From assembly GCA_030430165.1 (NCBI GenBank), contig JAUIGL010000054.1:1-45219 (forward strand): DNA of 45,219 nucleotides. The letters are read 5' to 3'. The first letter of the stretch is position 1. Every line of letters starts with the position of its first letter. The DNA is from a bacterium (GTDB taxonomy: Bacteria; Desulfobacterota; Binatia; HRBIN30; CADEER01). The notes below the pieces were generated by a model. It was given only the letters and a program-made list of their open reading frames with translations. It had not been told where the DNA came from and made no database searches. Shown here one piece after another: positions 1 through 8,329 of the stretch. The position numbers and the translations under genes were made by a program.

Positions 1-327
1 TCCGTCGCCGTCTGCGTCGGAGTGTCCGTCGGCGTACTGGTCGGCGTGTTGGTCGGGGTCTCCGTCGCCGTCTGCGTCGGGGTGTCCGTCGGCGTACTGG
101 TCGGCGTGTTGGTCGGGGTGTCCGTCGCCGTCTGCGTCGGGGTGTCCGTCGGCGTACTGGTCGGCGTGTTGGTCGGGGTGTCCGTCGCCGTCTGCGTCGG
201 AGTGTCCGTCGGCGTACTGGTCGGCGTGTTGGTCGGGGTGTCCGTCGCCGTCTGCGTCGGAGTATCCGTTGGCGTACTGGTCGGCGTGTTGGTCGGGGTG
301 TCCGTCGCCGTCTGCGTCGGAGTTTGA
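1..327. repeat. 60-bp tandem repeat (minisatellite), about 5.4 copies
   Basis: Positions 1-300 are five head-to-tail 60-bp units that differ at only a few bases, followed by a partial sixth. In the minus-strand vWA gene each unit codes for 20 residues built from five xTPT blocks ([20 protein letters not shown]). The near identity at DNA level points to recent expansion by slippage or recombination. The array continues past the window edge, so the copy number is a minimum. Confidence 0.95.
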
Positions 328-1256
328 GTAGGAGTGTCCGTCGGCGTCGAAGTCGGCGTCGCCGTCGGCAGAGACTCGCAGTACTGTTCCGCGATCTCTA
401 CGAGGATATCCTCCATGTCAGAGGCGTCCGGCGCGATGAAGAAGTTGTCCCCGTCGCTGTTCTCGGCATCAGCATCGTTGCCTTGGTCGTCCGAGCCAGT
501 CTGGTGGCCGTGCGTGTTGTGCCCGTCCGTAGAGGGGGGGCTCGTCGCTCCTGTCGAGATTGCGGCGAGGAGCTCGTGCCCCGCGAAACCGGACGGATTC
601 GATCCGTAGTGGAGGGTGAAGATCGCCACGCCCGCAAGCTTGATCGAGTCCGACTCGTCATAAGCCGCCTCGCGCGACGCCGAATCCGTGCCCGGCTCGT
701 TCGGGTCACCGTCCGAAATCAGAACGATCGCCCGGCTCGAGGTACTGGCGTTCGCGCTCAACTCGGCGGCGGCGATCTCCAGTGCATCCTCGATGTTGGT
801 GCCGACCGAGCTGTTGCTGGCGGTCACGTCGTCGATCGCATCGTATAGGTCGCTATCGTTGCTCGAGTCGTCGTCGCCATATGGAGCCGGCGACTTGCTT
901 CGCGTCAACGACGCTCCGGGTTCGATGAACGCCTCATCGCCGCCGTTGGTCGAGTCCCCAAAGGCGCCGATCGCGATGTAGGGGGGTGTCGCCGCGGTGG
1001 CGAAGATGTCGAGAAACGCTTTTGCCGCCACCCGTTCGGCGGTCAGGTCCGAGGAGGACATGCTGCCGGTGCGATCCAACATCAGAACCACATCGGCATC
1101 GCAGTGCAGGCTCTCGAGCTGCGCCCGAACGGGTCCAGCCAGAACCGTCGCCACAGCCAACAAAGACGCTGCGTGTAACCGCGAAACGCGCAGGAGACGC
1201 CGCCGAGTCGCGTGGCTCCGGTGCGGTGCGATAAGCGAGCAGCTTACGGGTGACAT
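1..1256 (-). CDS. Secreted von Willebrand factor A domain protein with Thr-Pro repeat tail (3' end outside window)
   Basis: An ATG at 1256 opens a frame that stays open to the left edge, so the C-terminus is missing. Residues 1-46 look like a long signal peptide: an Arg-rich start, then a hydrophobic [10 protein letters not shown] stretch ending in VRAQ. A vWA domain follows. Its metal-site motif is MLDRTGSMS, and a later strand reads [12 protein letters not shown]. The domain ends near QYCESLPTA, after which the chain becomes an xTPT repeat for as far as it can be read. vWA domains bind proteins or ligands through a divalent metal, and a Thr-Pro stalk usually carries such a domain away from the cell surface. 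Partner and role are unknown. The other PT-rich genes at both ends of the window suggest a shared surface-protein architecture. Confidence 0.85.
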   Translation of the reverse strand, partial: MSPVSCSLIAPHRSHATRRRLLRVSRLHAASLLAVATVLAGPVRAQLESLHCDADVVLMLDRTGSMSSSDLTAERVAAKAFLDIFATAATPPYIAIGAFGDSTNGGDEAFIEPGASLTRSKSPAPYGDDDSSNDSDLYDAIDDVTASNSSVGTNIEDALEIAAAELSANASTSSRAIVLISDGDPNEPGTDSASREAAYDESDSIKLAGVAIFTLHYGSNPSGFAGHELLAAISTGATSPPSTDGHNTHGHQTGSDDQGNDADAENSDGDNFFIAPDASDMEDILVEIAEQYCESLPTATPTSTPTDTPTQTPTQTATDTPTNTPTSTPTDTPTQTATDTPTNTPTSTPTDTPTQTATDTPTNTPTSTPTDTPTQTATDTPTNTPTSTPTDTPTQTATETPTNTPTSTPTDTPTQTAT

Positions 1257-1740
1257 GGCTCCTCCTCGCGGCCCGGCCCATCTCGACCCCACCCGCGCCC
1301 CGCCCTACCGGAACCACTTACGGTACCTAGCGAGTGCTCTGGATAATTACAAGGCATCTGGCCAGCAAATTTTGCCTAAGCACATCGCATACACGACAGT
1401 CTTCCAAGTTGCCTGAGACGACTGAGCAAGTTCGGCATCTAACGCCCCCAGGCCCTGGAGTAATTGGTCGAGAATCCCGAAGCTCGCGCTCGACACAACC
1501 TGGGGTTTCCCCGGATCGGGGGTGCGGTTACTGCGAGGGTGCGACGAGCCCTGCCCTGTCTGGCGGCACCGTCCGCGTTGCCAACCGCGAAGCAGATCGA
1601 GTAGGCTCCGTCCCTCGCAACGGGGAGGGGATCATGGCGAAGCTCAGGGAACTTCGCGGTCGAGGCAGCCGTGCTCGCACGACGGATCCATTCGGCTCGG
1701 CTTGGATGCCGGCGACGCTGTCTGAACGGGTCGAGGCGCC
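1257..1740. other. 484-bp intergenic region between divergent vWA and gpsA genes
   Basis: I recognise no structured RNA here. Around 1335-1395 there is an unusually AT-rich patch (GATAATTACAAGG, GCAAATTTTGC) that could hold the minus-strand promoter of the vWA gene. Near 1510-1526 a short CCCCGGATCGGGG palindrome occurs. The end of the region carries a possible 36-codon leader ORF, listed separately. Confidence 0.4.
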
Positions 1741-1744
1741 ATGA
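1634..1744 (+). CDS. Possible 36-residue leader peptide overlapping the gpsA start
   Basis: A GGGGAGGGG purine run at 1622-1630 sits at good Shine-Dalgarno distance from an ATG at 1634. The frame runs for 36 codons and stops at TGA 1742-1744, overlapping the gpsA ATG (1741) as ATGA. gpsA has no comparable ribosome-binding site of its own, so translational coupling is conceivable. The peptide is Arg-rich with no recognisable domain. In GC-rich DNA short frames like this are common by chance, so this is a weak call. Confidence 0.25.
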   Translation: MAKLRELRGRGSRARTTDPFGSAWMPATLSERVEAP

Positions 1745-2742
1745 AGTTGCGCGTCGGAATCCTAGGCGGCGGCTCCTGGGGCACGACCGTCGGCTGTCTC
1801 GCCAGTCGCAACTCGCCGACGGTCGTCTGGGCTCGTCGCGGCGAGGTGGCGGAGGAGATCAACCGCGAGCACACCAACCAGACCTACCTGCCCGGCTTCT
1901 CGCTGCCGAAGGACCTGCGCGCGACCGACTCGATCGAGGAAGCAGTGCGCGATGCAGACGTCGTCATCGTCGGCGTTCCGTCGCACGGCTTCCGCAAGTG
2001 CTGCGAAGATCTGCGCCCATTCATCCGGCCGTGGGTCCCCATCCTCAGTCTCTCCAAGGGGCTCGAGCAGGGATCGCTGCTGCGCATGACCGAGGTCATC
2101 GAAGAGACCCTTCCCGGACATCCCAACGGCGTGCTCACCGGGCCCAACCTCGCCAAAGAGATCATGAGCGGATTCGCCGCCGCCAGCGTCGTCGGCATGA
2201 GCGAGGAAACCATCGCCGCCGAGCTGCAGAACGTGTTTCGCAGCGGCTTGTTCCGCGTCTACACCAACACCGACGTCGTCGGTTGTGAGCTCGGCGGCGC
2301 GCTCAAGAACGTCATCGCGATCGCTGCGGGCATGGGCGCCGGGATGGGCGTCGGCCAGAACACCCTGGCGGCCGTGATCACTCGCGGCCTCGCCGAGCTG
2401 AGCCGGCTCGGGGTGGCAATGGGCGGGCGCCCGGAGACCTTCTCCGGTCTGGCGGGGATGGGCGACCTCCTGGCGACCTGTACCAGTCCGCAAAGCCGCA
2501 ACCGCCACGTCGGCGAGGAGCTCGGCAAGGGGCGCAAGCTCGACGAGATCATCGCCGACATGAACGAGGTCGCCGAGGGCGTCAAATCCAGCAAGTCGGT
2601 GATCGAGCTCGGCAACCGCCACGGCGTCGACATGCCGATCGCCCAGGAAGTCTACAAGGTCGTCCACGAGGGCAGCAGCGCCGGAGAGGCATATCGCGGC
2701 CTGGTGCGCCGAGCCCCGGGAGCGGAGGGCGATCCGGGGTGA
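1741..2742 (+). CDS. gpsA: Glycerol-3-phosphate dehydrogenase [NAD(P)+]
   Basis: GpsA reduces dihydroxyacetone phosphate to sn-glycerol 3-phosphate, the backbone for phospholipid synthesis, in the cytoplasm. The protein is 333 residues, the usual length. A Rossmann GxGxxG variant (GGGSWGTT) lies at residues 9-16, GPNLAKEI near 134-141, the catalytic-lysine segment GGALKNVIAIAAG near 182-194, and the family signature GLAGMGDLLATC near 237-248. The ATG at 1741 puts the nucleotide-binding motif at the normal distance from the N-terminus. The gene stands alone on its strand before an inverted-repeat element. Confidence 0.96.
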   Translation: MKLRVGILGGGSWGTTVGCLASRNSPTVVWARRGEVAEEINREHTNQTYLPGFSLPKDLRATDSIEEAVRDADVVIVGVPSHGFRKCCEDLRPFIRPWVPILSLSKGLEQGSLLRMTEVIEETLPGHPNGVLTGPNLAKEIMSGFAAASVVGMSEETIAAELQNVFRSGLFRVYTNTDVVGCELGGALKNVIAIAAGMGAGMGVGQNTLAAVITRGLAELSRLGVAMGGRPETFSGLAGMGDLLATCTSPQSRNRHVGEELGKGRKLDEIIADMNEVAEGVKSSKSVIELGNRHGVDMPIAQEVYKVVHEGSSAGEAYRGLVRRAPGAEGDPG

Positions 2743-2743
2743 T

Positions 2744-2931
2744 TGTAGGAGCTAGGCGCTAGGGGTTAGGGGCTAGGGAAGGTAGGGAGCTGTCTCATTT
2801 TTTTCGGCGCGTTCGCGATCGAGCGCTTCTGACGAACCATCCTCGAATGCCCCCCAAAGAAGCAGAAGACCAGAGCTCGATGATTTCCTACCTACCCTAG
2901 CCCCTAGTCCCTAACCCCTAGCCCCTGTAGA
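2744..2931. repeat. Large imperfect inverted repeat of telomere-like (T/C)TAGGGG motifs
   Basis: The left arm (about 2744-2790) consists of CTAGG/TTAGGGG/CTAGGG motifs. The right arm (about 2883-2931) is its imperfect reverse complement (CCCTAGCCCCTAG, CCCTAACCCCTAG). Some 92 bp lie between the arms, including a T-rich run at 2797-2804. It sits exactly between the gpsA stop and the next start. It could be a small palindromic mobile element (REP or MITE type) or a structured 3' end. Confidence 0.7.
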
Positions 2932-2934
2932 AGG

Positions 2935-3921
2935 ATGAGCCAACTCGATCTCTTCGGACAGCCTGCGGCGAAGTCGCGACGCGGGGAGGTCGGGCCGGCG
3001 GTGGTGGATGAGGAGACGCGGCTGCTGGGCGCGGCGCTACCCGCCGAGCTGCGCATCGGTACTTCCTCCTGGTCCTTCCCGGGATGGAACGGGATCGTCT
3101 ACGATCGCTCGGTGTCGAAGGCAGTATTGGCGCGGCGCGGCCTGGCGGCGTATGCGCGTCATCCTCTGCTGCGTATGGTCGGAGTCGATCGCAGCTACTA
3201 CGCGCCGCTCGAACAGGCGACCTTCGCCGAGTACGCCGCCGCGGTCGACGACGATTTTCGCTTTCTCGTGAAAGCGTGCGAGCAGTGCACGGTCGCCCGC
3301 TACCCCAAGCACCCGCGCTATGGCGAGCAAGGCGGCAAGATCAATCCGCTCTACCTCGACGCCGGCTTCGCCAGCGACATGGTGGTGGCGCCGATGGTCG
3401 AGGGGCTCGGCAGCAAGGCTGGGCCCTTGGTCTTCCAGTTCCCGCCGCAGCACCGCGGCGCGATGGGCGGCAAGGATTTCAGCGACGTCCTCTACACCTT
3501 CCTCAGCGCGCTGCCGCGCGGCCCGGTCTACGCGGTCGAAATCCGCGACCCGGTGTTACTCACCGCCGAGTACGCGCAAGCCTTGCGCGACGGCGGCGCG
3601 GTGCACTGCTTCAACGTTCACACCCGCATGCCCGAGATTCCGGTGCAGTATGCGGTGGTCGGCGAGCAGAGCAATCTGGTGATTCGCTGGATGCTCGGCC
3701 ACGGCCAGGCGTACGAGGCGGCGCGCGAGCGCTACGAGCCCTTCGACCGCATCGTCGACGAGGACCGCGGCGCACGGCGCAAGATCGCGGCTCTCGCGGT
3801 GCGCAAGCGCGGCGCGGCGCACAGCGTTTCCATCGCCATCAACAACAAGGCCGAGGGATCGGCGCCGCTCTCGGCGCGCGCGCTCGCCGGAGAGATCGCC
3901 GCGCTCTGTCGCGACGACTGA
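2935..3921 (+). CDS. DUF72 (YecE-like) family protein
   Basis: The protein has 328 residues. The DUF72 TIM-barrel-like fold is recognised from IGTSSWSFPGWNG near residue 41, FLVKACEQCT near 109-118, VFQFPPQ near 167, and VYAVEIRDP near 199, which correspond to the conserved strands of the YecE family. The biochemical role of the family is not established. The N-terminus (MSQLDLFGQP) resembles that of other long DUF72 proteins. An AGAAGG sequence lies directly against the ATG, too close for an efficient ribosome-binding site. The next gene converges on it with a 6-bp gap. Confidence 0.85.
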   Translation: MSQLDLFGQPAAKSRRGEVGPAVVDEETRLLGAALPAELRIGTSSWSFPGWNGIVYDRSVSKAVLARRGLAAYARHPLLRMVGVDRSYYAPLEQATFAEYAAAVDDDFRFLVKACEQCTVARYPKHPRYGEQGGKINPLYLDAGFASDMVVAPMVEGLGSKAGPLVFQFPPQHRGAMGGKDFSDVLYTFLSALPRGPVYAVEIRDPVLLTAEYAQALRDGGAVHCFNVHTRMPEIPVQYAVVGEQSNLVIRWMLGHGQAYEAARERYEPFDRIVDEDRGARRKIAALAVRKRGAAHSVSIAINNKAEGSAPLSARALAGEIAALCRDD

Positions 3922-3927
3922 GCCGCC

Positions 3928-4782
3928 CTACTCTTCCGGCAGAACGCTCAGCGTGCCGCCGCGGCGGATGAACAACTTCGGAGTCATGCGGTAAGGCGAA
4001 TCGCGGTAGTCGGTGCGCGCATGACCGCGCACGCGGGCCAGCCCGGTCGCATCGTCGCTGCCGGTCACGTAGAGAATGCCGCGCGCCGGCACCGCGAACA
4101 CGAAGTCGCCTTTGACGTCGAAGCTCTGCTTGCGCCACACCGACCCGAGAGCCAGCAAGCTGGCCTCGTAGTCGCCGCCGAGCGAGACCTTGTAGACGCC
4201 GTCGCCCCCCTGGCGCTGGATGTCGGGAAACATCCGCACCAGGTTGTCCGCCGCGAGCTGGCGCAGGCCGGCGCGCTCGATCCCCGCACTTTCGAGGTCG
4301 GTCTCAGCGAAGTAGGAAAAGCTTGCCGGCGCGTCCTCCGCATACACGACCACCAGCTCCTCGTTCAGCACATCGTAGACCAGGGCCGCGCCGTCCGCGT
4401 TCTTACCGGCGGCGGCGAGCACCCCGTCGAGCCAGGCTCGGGTCTTGACCACCGGTACGATTTTCGTCGGGTCGAGCTTGTCGGCCGCGCTCAGAGACTC
4501 GATGACGCCCTCGACATAGGGGTCGAGAATCTCTTCGAGCTTGTCCGGCGCGCGCTTGTAGGTCTCGTAGGGCGCCGTCAGGTCGACCCGGAGCAGGTCG
4601 CCCTCGCGCAGCTTCATGTCAACTTGCAGCGGCTCGGGAGTCGACACCGTCACCCGCGGACGCTTGGCGGAAACCATCGCCGCGAACTGATTGCTGAATT
4701 CGCCCGGGAGCAGCAGGTCGACTGCCGACGCCCCCGCCGCCAGCACCGCCACCAGCAACACCAACCTCAACCCCAGTCTCAT
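3928..4782 (-). CDS. DUF1444 (YtpQ-like) family protein with signal peptide
   Basis: From the ATG at 4782 the protein has 284 residues, with GGAGG about 12 nt upstream. A start 18 codons earlier is possible but would place charged residues before the signal sequence. MRLGLRLVLLVAVLAAGASA looks like a signal peptide or N-terminal anchor. The body matches DUF1444: an LVVVYAED strand near residue 146, then a TDLESAGI...LRQLAADNL helix region, and a final FVFAVPARGILYVTG near 240. No function is established for the family. It is transcribed divergently from the SRPBCC-SDR gene, with about 100 bp between them. Confidence 0.75.
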   Translation of the reverse strand: MRLGLRLVLLVAVLAAGASAVDLLLPGEFSNQFAAMVSAKRPRVTVSTPEPLQVDMKLREGDLLRVDLTAPYETYKRAPDKLEEILDPYVEGVIESLSAADKLDPTKIVPVVKTRAWLDGVLAAAGKNADGAALVYDVLNEELVVVYAEDAPASFSYFAETDLESAGIERAGLRQLAADNLVRMFPDIQRQGGDGVYKVSLGGDYEASLLALGSVWRKQSFDVKGDFVFAVPARGILYVTGSDDATGLARVRGHARTDYRDSPYRMTPKLFIRRGGTLSVLPEE

Positions 4783-4885
4783 CGCTTCGCCGACCTCCAA
4801 GCCCTCTACTCTTGCTGGAACCCTTCGGCAGCGCAACGCCCCGGCGCATTGCCAGTTTGCTTGGCGCCGCTAATGTAACGGTTGG

Positions 4886-6250
4886 ATGCCTCGTTTCCGC
4901 AAAGAGCAGGCGATCGCGGCGCCCGCGGCGTTCGCCTTCGGCTGGCACGAGCGCCCCGGCGCTTTCGAACGCCTCACCCCCCCGTGGGAGCGGGTTCGAG
5001 TCGTCGAGCGCAGCGGCAGCATTCGCGACGGCGATCGGCTGGTCATGGAGATGCGCAACGGCCCGCTCGCGGTTCGCTGGGTGGCGGAGCACCGCAACTA
5101 CCGCGCCGGCAGCAGCTTCCAGGACGTCCAGGTGCGCGGGCCCTTCGCCAAGTGGGAGCACACCCATTCGGTCGAGCCCACCGGCGAAGACCGTTGCCGG
5201 CTGGTCGACGACATCGAGTACCAGCTGCCGCTGGCGCCGATCGCCGATCTCGTCGCCGGCGGTTTCACCAAACGTCGGCTCGAGCGGATGTTTCGCTACC
5301 GCCATACCGTCACCCGCCAGGACATCTCGACGCACTGGCAACACAGAGGAGCAGAAGACATGAAGATCGCAGTCACCGGTTCGACCGGCCTGGTCGGCCG
5401 CACGCTCTTGCCGTTCCTGACCACCGGCGGACACCGTGTCCTGCCCCTGGTGCGGCGCGAAGGATCAGCCGGGGTCCACTGGGACCCTGCAAACGGCACG
5501 ATCGAGGGCGACAAGCTCGAAGGCTGCGACGCCGTCGTGCACCTCGCCGGCGAAGGCATCGCCGAGGGACGGTGGACCGAGGCCAAGAAGCAGCGCATCC
5601 TCGACAGCCGGGTCAACGGCACCGAGCTCATCGCGCAAACCCTGGCCCAGCTGAAGAACCCGCCCAAGGTGCTGGTCTGCGCCTCGGCGATCGGCTACTA
5701 CGGCGACCGCGGCGACGAGGTCATGACCGAGGGATCGCGCGTCGGCAACGGCTTTCTGCCCGATGTGGTCGAGGCATGGGAGAACGCCGCCGACGCCGCT
5801 CGCGAGGCCGGCATTCGCGTCGTGCACTTGCGCATCGGCGTCGTCCTCGCCGCCGACGGCGGCGCCCTCGAGAAGATGCTGCTGCCGTTCAAGCTCGGCG
5901 TCGGCGGCGTCATCGGCAGCGGCGACCAATACATGAGCTGGATCGCGATCGACGACGTCGTCGGCGCCATCTACCACGCGATCAACGACAGCAGCCTCGA
6001 AGGCCCGGTCAACACGGTCGCGCCGCAACCAGTCACCAACCGCGAGTACACCAAGACCCTCGGCAACGTGCTGTCACGCCCGACGATCATCCCGGTGCCC
6101 GCCTTCGCCGCGCGGCTCGCGTTCGGAGAAATGGCCGACGAGCTCTTGCTGTCGAGCACGCGGGTCGTGCCCGAACGCCTCGAAGCGTCGGGCTACTCCT
6201 TTCGCTTCCCCGAGCTCGAACCGGCCCTCCGACACATCCTCGGGGCGTGA
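4886..6250 (+). CDS. SRPBCC domain fused to TIGR01777-type SDR epimerase
   Basis: The protein has 454 residues and two domains. Residues 1-150 form a SRPBCC (START-like) ligand-binding domain, with the typical pattern RLTPPWERVRVV...GPFAKWEHTHSVEP and a basic RRLERMFRYRH end. From about residue 159 (MKIAVTGSTGLVGRTLLPFL) comes an atypical short-chain dehydrogenase of the TIGR01777/YfcH family, with the NAD(P) motif GSTGLVG, VVHLAGEGIAEGRW, ASAIGYYGDRG and MSWIAIDDVVGAI. This fusion is seen in other bacteria. The substrate is unknown; a hydrophobic ligand passed from the SRPBCC pocket to the reductase is a guess. Confidence 0.85.
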   Translation: MPRFRKEQAIAAPAAFAFGWHERPGAFERLTPPWERVRVVERSGSIRDGDRLVMEMRNGPLAVRWVAEHRNYRAGSSFQDVQVRGPFAKWEHTHSVEPTGEDRCRLVDDIEYQLPLAPIADLVAGGFTKRRLERMFRYRHTVTRQDISTHWQHRGAEDMKIAVTGSTGLVGRTLLPFLTTGGHRVLPLVRREGSAGVHWDPANGTIEGDKLEGCDAVVHLAGEGIAEGRWTEAKKQRILDSRVNGTELIAQTLAQLKNPPKVLVCASAIGYYGDRGDEVMTEGSRVGNGFLPDVVEAWENAADAAREAGIRVVHLRIGVVLAADGGALEKMLLPFKLGVGGVIGSGDQYMSWIAIDDVVGAIYHAINDSSLEGPVNTVAPQPVTNREYTKTLGNVLSRPTIIPVPAFAARLAFGEMADELLLSSTRVVPERLEASGYSFRFPELEPALRHILGA

Positions 6251-6373
6251 AGCCGGCCGTAGGTGTTTTCCGCAAGTGGCTCGTGGCTCGACTTGCTCCG
6301 GCTGCGCTCGTCGTGCGATGAGGGCTCTTTGGTCAAGCGTGCGCAATTCTCCCCGGCGAAAGGCAAGCAGACG

Positions 6374-8329
6374 ATGAACGTTCGAGTCACGGTATACCTC
6401 GCCGCCGCCTTACTGGCCGGCTTCCTCGGCACCTCACCGGTCGCGGCACAACGGAGCAACCCGGGCCTACCGGCGCCCTCCGCCGAGCAGGCGAAGAAGG
6501 GCTTCGACGACAAGCCCGTGTATTCACCCTACGCCGGTCGAAACTATCCGACGCAGCCGCTGTTCGGCGACACTCATTTGCACACCTCGTTTTCGATGGA
6601 CGCCGGCGCCTTCGGGGCGCGGCTGACTCCGCGCGACGCCTATCGCCTCGCGCGCGGCGAGCAGGTGACCTCTTCGAGCGGACAACCGGTCAAGCTGTCG
6701 CGACCGCTGGATTTTCTCGTCGTCGCCGACCACTCCGACAACATGGGATTCTTCCCCGACCTGTTGGCGGGCGAGCCGGAGATGCTGGCCAACCCAACCG
6801 GCAAGAAGTGGTACGACATGATCCAGGCCGGCAACGGCAATGCCGCGGCGATGGAGATCATCGTCGCCTTCTCGCACGGCACCTTCCCGACCGAGATCAT
6901 GTATCTGCCCGGATCGCGCGGCTACAAGGCTGCGTGGCACGAAACGATCGACGCCGCCGAAGCCTACAACGACCCGGGGCGCTTCACCGCGTTCATCGGT
7001 TACGAGTGGACCAGCAACACCGGCGGCAACAACCTGCACCGCAACGTGATCTTCCGCGACAATGCCGATCTCGCCAAGCAGATCGAGCCGTTCACCGTCT
7101 ATCCCCCGGGGAGCGACAACCCGAAGCACCTGTGGCAATGGATGAAAGGCTACCAGGACAAGACCGGAGGCAGCGTTCTCGCGATCGCCCACAACGGCAA
7201 TCTGTCGAACGGCATCATGTTCCCAACCGTGGAGGCCTTCGGCGAGAAACTCGATGGATCGTACGTCACCAAGCGAGCTCACTGGGAGCGGCTCTACGAA
7301 GCGACCCAGACCAAGGGCGACGGCGAGGCCCACCCCTTCCTCTCGCCAAACGACGAGTTCGCCGACTTCGAGACCTGGGACAAGGGCAACCTCGACGGCA
7401 GCGTCGCCAAGACCAACGAGATGCTCGAGTACGAGTACGCCCGGTCCGCCCTCAAGAACGGCCTGAAGCTCGGCAAGGAGCTGGGCACCAACCCCTACAA
7501 GTTCGGCCTGGTCGGTAGCAGCGACGCCCACACCGGGCTGTCCGCCCTGCGCGAGGAGAATTTCTTCGGCAAGACGACGCCGCAGGAGCCTAGTCCGGAG
7601 CGCATGAAGGCGACTTTCATCGCCAACGAAAAAACCGGCGTCAAGGTCATGGATTGGGAAGTCGGCGCGGCCGGCTACGCCGCCGTCTGGGCAACCGAGA
7701 ACACGCGCGCAGCACTCTGGGACGCCATGCACCGGCGCGAAACCTACGCAACCACCGGCACACGGATGATCGTGCGCTTCTTCGGCGGCTGGGATTTCGC
7801 ACCTGCCGACGCCGAGGATCGCCTGCCGGCGCGGGTCGGCTACTCGAAGGGCGTGCCGATGGGTGGCGATCTGAGCGACGCCCCCGAGGACAAGGCGCCG
7901 ACCTTCCTGGTGGCGGCGCTCAAGGATCCGATCGGCGCCAACCTCGATCGCATTCAGATCGTCAAAGGCTGGCTCGACGCCGACGGCACCCTGCACGAGA
8001 AGGTCCACGACGTCGTCTGGAGCGACGCCGAGAATCGCCAGCCGGGCGAAGGCGGCAAGCTGCCGCCGGTCGGCGACACCGTCGACGTCGCCAACGCCAC
8101 CTGGACCAACACCATCGGCGACCCGGAGCTGATCACCGTGTGGACCGATCCCGACTTCGACCCGAAAGAGCTCGCCTTCTACTACGCGCGAGTGCTGGAG
8201 ATCCCGACCCCGCGCTGGACGGCGTACGACGCCAAGTTCTACGGCGAGCAGCCCCTCGAAGGCACGCGCATGAAGCTGCAGGAGCGTGCCTACACTTCGC
8301 CGATCTGGTACTCGCCCGCCGAGGGCTAG
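6374..8329 (+). CDS. Secreted DUF3604 family protein (PHP-like metal site)
   Basis: The ATG at 6374 gives 651 residues and begins directly with a signal peptide (VYLAAALLAGFLGTSPVAAQ), so I prefer it to an in-frame start at 6263. The family is DUF3604. Visible PHP-type metal ligands are LFGDTHLHTSFS (residues 64-75), VVADHSDNMGF near 119-129, AIAHNGNLSNG near 274 and GSSDAHTG near 381-388. Such a His/Asp set fits a metal-dependent hydrolase or phosphoesterase exported to the periplasm, but the substrate is not known. Its TAG stop and that of the convergent gene share one CTAG palindrome (8326-8329). Confidence 0.85.
   Translation: MNVRVTVYLAAALLAGFLGTSPVAAQRSNPGLPAPSAEQAKKGFDDKPVYSPYAGRNYPTQPLFGDTHLHTSFSMDAGAFGARLTPRDAYRLARGEQVTSSSGQPVKLSRPLDFLVVADHSDNMGFFPDLLAGEPEMLANPTGKKWYDMIQAGNGNAAAMEIIVAFSHGTFPTEIMYLPGSRGYKAAWHETIDAAEAYNDPGRFTAFIGYEWTSNTGGNNLHRNVIFRDNADLAKQIEPFTVYPPGSDNPKHLWQWMKGYQDKTGGSVLAIAHNGNLSNGIMFPTVEAFGEKLDGSYVTKRAHWERLYEATQTKGDGEAHPFLSPNDEFADFETWDKGNLDGSVAKTNEMLEYEYARSALKNGLKLGKELGTNPYKFGLVGSSDAHTGLSALREENFFGKTTPQEPSPERMKATFIANEKTGVKVMDWEVGAAGYAAVWATENTRAALWDAMHRRETYATTGTRMIVRFFGGWDFAPADAEDRLPARVGYSKGVPMGGDLSDAPEDKAPTFLVAALKDPIGANLDRIQIVKGWLDADGTLHEKVHDVVWSDAENRQPGEGGKLPPVGDTVDVANATWTNTIGDPELITVWTDPDFDPKELAFYYARVLEIPTPRWTAYDAKFYGEQPLEGTRMKLQERAYTSPIWYSPAEG

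Noticed and set aside
22..327. Plus-strand frame coding for a Val-Gly repeat at the left edge
   Set aside because: It is the reverse complement of the xTPT repeat of the secreted vWA protein, which has a start, signal peptide and domain on the minus strand.
1..327. CRISPR array
   Set aside because: Units are contiguous without unique spacers and encode an in-frame peptide repeat; the same holds for 44594-44945.
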